Assembly: GCA_019454045.1 (NCBI GenBank)
Contig: SKCR01038124.1
Span: 175,923-239,922, forward strand
DNA length: 64,000 nt
DNA from: Zanthoxylum bungeanum
Taxonomy: Eukaryota; Streptophyta; Magnoliopsida; Sapindales; Rutaceae
Reading direction: 5' to 3'
The translations under genes and the position numbers were made by a program. The notes below the pieces were generated by a model. That model was not told the DNA's origin. It did no database searches and saw only the letters and a program-made list of their open reading frames with translations. Shown here piece after piece: positions 57,855 through 64,000 of this stretch. Within the stretch, counting starts at the first letter, position 1. Every line of letters starts with the position of its first letter.

Positions 57855-60800
57855 TTATTCCTCAGTTCTGGGACGCTTTGCAAGTGGAGAACTTGATTCA
57901 CTAACCTTTAGCTCAGCATTCTCAGAAGCATCTGTTTCGGGTGCCTTTTGCTTCCTGCCCAGCTCCTGTGAACTTTCTTCCAATGTAGAGTTGGCATTAA
58001 CTGCGCCAGTTCCTTTCTGGTCATGGTCCACCTGGGAGCGTTCTAGTTCAGTTTTAGCTAGGGAATCTTGGATTGCATTCGAAGATGGAGTGGATGGATT
58101 CTCCTGATTTGATGACGATCCCTTCAGCTTGCCAATGCCTGACTTTTGCTTCTCAAACATCATTTGCAGGTACCTTCCTTGCTCTTCTATTCGCAACTGT
58201 AAATTTCTTTGGATCTGTGGAGAAGCGAAAAATATTAATATTGCATGACACAGTACACCACAGAGCTTAAATATGTTTCTGCATTAAAAACCCACCATAT
58301 ATATAACAAGTGCAAACAAATGGGGCATTCGTTGAGCAATTTGAGCTTGGCTCCATTAGTTTACAAATTAACTGAGCTCAAGCTTTAAATCTTAATTTGA
58401 TGGAAACATATGCAATTCAACTATCATATATGATACAGACTGCACCAACTAAAATACAGTTCTTTAATTGAAGAACAAAGGTATACCTCAAGCTGTTCAT
58501 GCAGCCGCTTTTGAACTTCCATCTGTAATCGCAAAGCTTCAGTGATCTCAATACCCCTGTTATCCAAACCACAACATAATTGGTAAAATATATAGCATTA
58601 TTTTCAGACAACATTAGGAAGCAACATGATATATATGTGTGTGTGTGAAGATTTTCAGGTCAGGACGTTCAGACGTCACTATTTGACACTGTTCAGCACT
58701 ATTTGACTCTGTCTTTTAGTGCTGAATAGTGAGGCACGGTCAGGACGGAATTGAATTTTATATATATATATATATATAAATATATAAATATAAACAAACT
58801 TGAAGAAATGCTTGAACCACAGGAAATGTGACCTGGTAAAACTAATTGGAATCTTCAAAACCAAATCCCCCACTTTTTTTATCAGTTCTCTATTTTTACT
58901 TGGGTACAATTTTTAAATCAGATACCTTAATTAGTTCTTAAAGAATATTTTTTTATCATGCAGGTGTCTTCTATAAGCTCGCTTTACAAGTCAAATCCAT
59001 CTCAAAGAGGGCAGAAAGCTGGCAAACTAATACATATCTGCAACTTCCCCACCAAATCAAATTAAACAAAGCCAACAACTAATTGCAGACTTGCAGTAAG
59101 ACAAAAGATGATCAAAGATCTTCTGTACAATAGTAAGTAAATGACTTGCGTTTTCAAATCAAGAGAAGATATTTCTTCAAGAGGAGTCAATCTTTTCTCG
59201 GAGGATCCTGCAACAACAGAAAAGGAGGCACTATTTTAACAAATTTTACAAATACCTTTTGCTTACATATATCATGTACTGCACAATGTAAAACAAATTC
59301 AGTGAAAGAACATTGCTTGTCCAAGAAAACATATACATTTTCAAAGACTTAAATTTTCCACTAAAAAACACAGGACCCATGTGTGTGTGTAGATAAAATT
59401 AAGCGCAAAGAAGCTAAATAAAGAAGCAGAAACAAATGAAATAAAAAAGGAGAAATGTGGAATTCGAAGGCCTTTGTTACTTACCTTCTGATGAATCTGG
59501 CATGTACCTGGCTGTCCTATACTTCTGCAATTCAAGAAGCAATATATTTTAGATGATTAATCATACCAAGATGCTGCACAAAAACACACCGACATGCACT
59601 GTTCTAAAACGCGCCGCCTAGGCGCGCCTTTAGGATCTGTGGCCTATAGCCGCCGCGCCTGGCCCCAAATTGTTGGGGCCAGGCACTCGCCGGAATGGGC
59701 GGCATTTTCTGCCCATTCCAGCAAATTTTAACCGCAAAAATCGTCGGTCAACAGCTACTCAGATTCGAAATTGAAGCTGATTTCCGATCGAATTTTACAC
59801 CATAATCCTAATCTTAACTTTAATTTTACATAATTAACTCTCTAACTCATCAATTTTGAAAATCCCCAATTTGATACATAAACCCTAATTTTAAAAAACT
59901 CTAATATCTTCAATTTTTGTTAGTTTTTCATCAAATTGACCCTCTATAAATCTCTTACCCATTGCTCAAACAACATTTCCATGTGATTAATTTGTCAAAA
60001 TCACACCAAATCTTAAACCTAATTATGGAAATTCTCTATTTCAGATTAATTTCCTAGGCCCCGCGTAGGCGCCCTAGGCGCTAGGCGCTGGGTCGCCGCT
60101 CGACTAGCGCCTAGCGCATTTTAGAACACTGCCGACATGCACACGCACAAACAGACAGATGCGGAAATATGCACACCAGATTTAGAAAAATAATCTTCGG
60201 AAAAGAATAACTGAATAAGTGTTTGTACCTGCAAGTGGCTTTTCACATGGTAAATGGTCAAGCCTTCAACTTTCATGAGCTTCAGCACACCCTTAGGAGT
60301 AGCTCCTGCAAGTTGAAAAATAAATCGTTGAAGCATAGGCCTTGTAATTTGATTAGAGGGAAAAAGAAATGACACCAGGTGAGACACACACTTTCACTAC
60401 CACCAAGTTGGTTTACAGCCTCCACAAACGCCTCATGAAGTTCTGGAGTCCAACGCATACGTGACTTGGCTGAGGTATTATTTGCTGAGGCAGAGGGGGT
60501 TACAATGGTGCGAACTTCAGTAGATGAAGCAGGAAGCTGCTGATGAACTTGGGGCCGATGTGCTAGCATACTTGTAGTTGTAGGTGTCTTTAGAACCTGA
60601 TATGGCATCAGATGCAACAAAATGAGAAATTGTAAATTATTTTGCAATGATATGTCAATTATCACTTAGATGATAGGGCTCAAACCTTTGGTTCCATTTC
60701 AGACATACTGGTGTCAGCAAAAATCTCGTTCCAACTACAACCCAAAGGATCAACATCTATTAGCTGGTCTGCCCCCCATTCATGCCAATCATTTCGTTTA

Positions 60801-61309
60801 CTGAATTCCTCTGATGCCATGACACCACTGCAACTACTATTTTCCATTTGACTACTCTGCACAGGGGTGTTAGCTGCAAAATCAACATAACCTGGCAGCG
60901 ACTCTGGACACCAGGAAGAACTGCTCTCTTTTGTGTAATGACTAGAAGTTGAAGATTGAGGTACTGGCAAGGCTGCACCACAAGTTGATGAATGAGAAAT
61001 GAAAGGAGTGTTCCTTGTATGCTTTTCATGGGATGATACAGATGAATAATGAAGTTCGCATGAAAATCCAGAGGATGATGAGAATAAGTGGTCTACACCA
61101 CTCTTTGCAGGTACATGGGGGGCATGAACCAGAGGCCTTGTCCCGAGTTCTCGTTCAACAGAAACCTGTTGAGAATCGGCCAGCTTGGGATATGTCTCTT
61201 CCGGAGAGGTTGGAAGGACTGGTAATGATGAAGACATTGGCCCAGAAACCCCCGCATTATTGAGCTGTCTTGCACCTGATCTCTGAATGGATAAAGGGCG
61301 AGCCTCCAT
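57855..61309 (-). CDS. PHR1: PHR1-type MYB-CC transcription factor, 477 residues
   Basis: Master activator of phosphate-starvation genes; binds P1BS (GNATATNC) as a dimer and is held inactive by SPX proteins when phosphate is ample. Seven coding exons on the minus strand: 60686-61309, 60392-60596, 60229-60305, 59485-59524, 59150-59207, 58487-58556, 57855-58214, total 1434 bases in frame. N-terminus MEARPLSIQRSGARQL and the RNDWHEWGADQL motif (about 173-184) match PHR1. The single MYB repeat (about 252-306) runs KSRMRWTPELHEAFVEAV to VKSHLQKYR. The coiled coil (about 335-380) contains EALRLQMEVQKRLHEQLE and RIEEQGRYLQMMFEKQ. The C-terminus is Ser/Glu-rich and ends KRPRTEE. The intron after 59150 starts GC (GCAAGT), all others GT. 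Could be PHR1 or a close paralogue such as PHL1. Confidence 0.93.
58755..58795. repeat. (TA)n microsatellite in a PHR1-type intron
   Basis: About 11 TA steps followed by TAAATATATAAATATA, between exons 5 and 6. A short 'gtgtgtgtgtg' lies close by at about 58635. Confidence 0.85.
59597..60131. mobile_element. hAT-type MITE in PHR1-type intron 3
   Basis: Ends CACTGTTCTAAAACGCGC and, inverted, CAGTGTTCTAAAATGCGC. Perfect 8-bp target duplication CCGACATG at 59589-59596 and 60132-60139. 535 bp, with GC-rich 'gcctaggcgc' arms and an AT-rich middle. No coding capacity. Confidence 0.9.
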
Positions 61310-61315
61310 TGATGT

Positions 61316-61395
61316 CCTTAAAACAAATTAAATAGTCTTAATTACTCAATCAAACAGTATCTTAGTTTGTGCACTTCACATGCATTGGCAATACC
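61316..61395 (-). other. Intron between 5' UTR exon 2 and the ATG exon of the PHR1-type gene
   Basis: On the minus strand 'GGTAG|GTATTG' at 61395/61394 is a donor and 'TTGTTTTAAG|GACATC' at 61317/61316 an acceptor seven bases before the ATG. The intron is therefore about 61317-61394. Confidence 0.55.
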
Positions 61396-61474
61396 TACCA
61401 AGTAAAATCCTCCTGAAACTATCCTTCTCACTGGTTTCCAATATAGCACCAACGGAAAGCTCATCAACTGGTAT
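61395..61474 (-). other. Second non-coding 5' exon of the PHR1-type gene
   Basis: Flanked by acceptor GTTAACAG (minus, ending at 61475) and donor GTATTG. Contains no ATG in frame with the protein. Inferred from splice signals and the usual presence of 5' UTR introns in this family. Confidence 0.5.
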
Positions 61475-61939
61475 CTGTTAACATAAAATAAATAAATGAA
61501 AAAAAACCAATGCCAAACACTAAGCCAAAGTGGAGAAGAAGTCCTCAAGATCTCAGAAGATCATACATGCACATATTGAAGTAAAAGGATAATTCATAAC
61601 GATAATAATACACTATAGGAGATGCCAACACAACTTGATCAAAAAGCTTATACCGTTTTGAAGGCATAAAACAATGGCAGAAATCATAAATGTAAATCAG
61701 TTCCTAAACTCGCTCGATAATTATACAGTTCATATCAAATGCAAAGACATATTCTGGACTTCTGGTTGAATTCAATCTCTGTGCTCAAGAAAATCAATGG
61801 GGCTGCCGGCTGCCTTCATATAGTCTCAATATTGAATGAGGCCTCAGTATGATTCCACGTTCTTTAATTAGTAACTGTATTATCATTACACGTGGTTGGT
61901 AAAGACACTGCACATCGGAAACATGCTTATTTAAAGGGC

Positions 61940-63075
61940 ATTTCAAAAGAACATAGTACTCTCAAACAACGCGTGGCACCATAAAATAATAATGACACTG
62001 CAACATAGTACTCTCAAACACAGCGTGGCACCATAAAATCATAATGACACTGCACACTAGAAACATGAAAATTTATATGGCATTTCAAGAACATAGGGCA
62101 TGTTTGGCATGCAGTATTGCACTGCATTAGAACCCTGCATAGCATTAAATTAATGCAATCTCATGTTTGGCTAAAAAATGACTTTGCATTATATCGCATA
62201 ACTTTAATGTTGTAATGCTGCGGCTGCCGCATTATTCAAACCCGTGGGGGGTGACGGGTTTACACAACATTACATTAGCTGCAAACCTTAGACACGCAAA
62301 ACTCAAACGCAAATCTTCATTGTTGTTGCTCTCACTGTATAATTCGATGATTATGAGGAATCTTGCTCTCAACAAGATTCCTCAAAATCTAACAATCAAT
62401 CCCACCCAGAATCGCAGCAGTTTCGCTGCTAGAACAACGAAGCACACACGAGCTACCACTTCCACGTCATTGGCAATGCAACCGTCATCACCGCAGATCA
62501 AGCAATCAATGCAGCCACCACACACTAGCAAGAAAACCTAGCCAAAGTTAGAATCGTTGCATCACCATAGCCACCACGCTACTCCACGAGCTATTATCAA
62601 TTCACATCGCTTTCCACTCTTTAACATCTCAAATTTTTTCCAGTTAATTTAATATTTTTTTGGAGAAGGTAAAGTAATTATATTATCATATATTTTTTAT
62701 AACTATTTTCAACTATATTATTTTTAATTTAATATAGATATATTTTTTGTTTATATTTAAAAGAAATTTGATATTAAAATTTATAAAATGTAAGTATTTA
62801 ACTTTAAGGATTTTTAAGTTATTCTAATAGTATTTTTTCCAGAAAAACAATTTTAATTAAACACCCAAAAATTAATACAATGCAGTGCAGGCGCAGCACC
62901 AAACACTGTACAATATTAATATAATATAGTACAATATAGCATCAAACACTATAACATTAATATAAGGCAATGCACTTTAATGCAATATACTTTGCATTAA
63001 ATAATGCAATACAGCCTAATACAATACAGAATGTCAAATGCACCCATAATACTCTCAAACATCACGTAGCACCGT
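61940..63075. repeat. Three diverged ~53-bp tandem units, the third split by a MITE
   Basis: 'gaacatagtactctcaaacaacgcgtggcaccataaaat' starts near 61949 and again, with changes, near 62004. A third copy is cut: 'caagaacata' before 62096 and 'ataatactctcaaacatcacgtagcaccgtaaaa' after 63045. Confidence 0.8.
62096..63045. mobile_element. 950-bp terminal-inverted-repeat element with 3-bp TSD in the 5' UTR intron
   Basis: Ends GGGCATGTTTGGCATGCAG and, inverted, GGGTGCATTTGACATTCTG. Flanking ATA at 62093-62095 and 63046-63048. The neighbouring tandem units give the empty site directly: removing the element and one ATA restores 'gaacataatactctcaaac'. The 3-bp duplication suggests a PIF/Harbinger-type transposase. 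The inside is rich in 'tgcatt'/'aatgca' and has no transposase. Confidence 0.8.
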
Positions 63076-63589
63076 AAAAATCAGGATACTCATTCTCATC
63101 AAACAGACGAGACGAAAGCTCTGCAATCACGAACAAAATCAACACCAGTGTCATTCAGACAAGTCAACTCATATCTGAGCTAAGTTACAACACAACTATA
63201 TACAGTTTTTACTTAACCCATCATTCTACATACTCCACAAATATCAAAACCATAACAACATAACACCAAAATAAGAATCATAAAATTAAGCTCTAAAAAT
63301 TAAATTTTTACCGGCACCCATTAATCCGCTAGAATAAATTCACAAAAAAAGTAACTAAACTCCCGATGCAAAACAATTCCCAAACACCATAACATACGAA
63401 AACATAAAATTAATATAAATAACCCCCCCGGAAAAAGATAAAACCCCACCAAAAACAAATCTAAACCCAGCACAGAAGAAATCAAGAATTCAAAAGGGTA
63501 TTCCCAAAAATAAATAATAATTCACATTTTAACTCAAAAAATGAATTTTTATTACGAAGTCATCAAATGGGGGAATATCGAATTCATAC

Positions 63590-63690
63590 CTAAAAACTTC
63601 ACAGATACGTAACGAATTCGGAATCGAATCAAAAACGACGACGGAGATACACCTGCGGCGACACGATGAGGGTTATATAAGTACAGTCAG
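63590..63690 (-). other. First non-coding exon and promoter of the PHR1-type gene
   Basis: Donor 'TTTTTAG|GTATGAAT' on the minus strand at 63590/63589. Upstream is a GC-rich start region (cggcggcggg, 63689-63699) and a TATA-like 'TTATATAACCC' (63670-63680 on the minus strand). Exon limits upstream are not certain. Confidence 0.45.
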
Positions 63691-63780
63691 CGGCGGCGGG
63701 TGCCAATAAATATGTGTGAACGGTAACCAAAGTGCGCTCGGCTTTGCTCTCCCACTCTCTCGATTTGCCCCTTTTGGGTA

Positions 63781-64000
63781 AGGGTGGCAATGGGCCGAGC
63801 CCGGCAAAAAAAAAAAAGTTCGGACTCGGGAAAAGCCCGATCCGGATGTCTTCCGGGTCCGAATTTAAAAAAAATTTAAAAAAATAAAAATATAAAATAT
63901 ATTTACAGACAATTTATAAATAAATCACAAGTTTAATTGATAAATTAACAATTTAAATGTTAAAAATAAATAAAAATGATATAAACATATTAAAAAATAT
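63781..64000. repeat. Start of a GGGTGGCAATGGG-type dispersed repeat, runs out of the window
   Basis: 'aagggtggcaatgggccgagcccggc' followed by 'gttcggactcgggaaaagcccgatccgg' and AT-rich DNA. This style of terminus is common in plant non-autonomous transposons. The other end is not in the window. Confidence 0.45.

Noticed and set aside
57706..58107. 133-codon plus-strand frame
   Set aside because: Antisense shadow of the last PHR1-type exon.

Overview
The window is nuclear DNA from a flowering plant, most likely a eudicot. Evidence: spliced protein genes with GT-AG introns, AT-rich intergenic DNA, a secondary-wall cellulose synthase, a PHR1-type MYB-CC factor, and nested Copia and Gypsy LTR retrotransposons. 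The species cannot be named from sequence alone.

Bases 1-43318 are one nested LTR-retrotransposon block. The outermost element is a decayed Copia (copia-1, plus strand). Its left LTR runs off the window and its right LTR is 41385-43318. Between its protease and integrase sits a Gypsy element of the Tat/Retand type (Gy-1, minus strand, 3038-38898) with 3.3 kb repeat-rich LTRs, a dual RNase H layout and a mutated integrase. Gy-1 is split twice. A second Copia (copia-2, minus, 22039-34202, TSD TTCAT) lies in its leader/gag side and itself holds a solo Gypsy LTR (28198-30421). A young, nearly intact, non-autonomous Athila-like element (plus, 10108-17929, TSD CAATA) lies in Gy-1 pol. This last element carries an intron-less, mildly broken copy of a cytokinin-activating LONELY GUY (LOG) gene in place of most of pol, and its LTR U3 has an array of G-box motifs plus an as-1-like element just upstream of a TATA box. 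It is the most striking thing in the window.

Bases 43319-64000 are a gene region. A JASON-like gene (plus, 3 exons, 46073-47499) converges on a 12-exon CesA4/IRX5-type cellulose synthase (minus, 48682-55612). Upstream of that, also on minus, is a 7-coding-exon PHR1-type phosphate-starvation transcription factor (57855-61309) with two non-coding 5' exons up to about 63.7 kb. Introns and spacers hold several small DNA transposons whose ends and target-site duplications can be read directly: hAT-type at 44297-44977 and 59597-60131, Mutator-type at 52986-53881 inside CesA4, and a 3-bp-TSD element at 62096-63045 inside the PHR1-type gene's 5' UTR intron.

The three host genes are functionally independent (meiosis/vesicle-related, cell wall, phosphate signalling). 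The CesA4 model lacks a 3-residue Cys-containing step in its N-terminal RING zinc finger, and the PHR1-type gene has a GC-AG intron. All coordinates and percentages were judged by eye.
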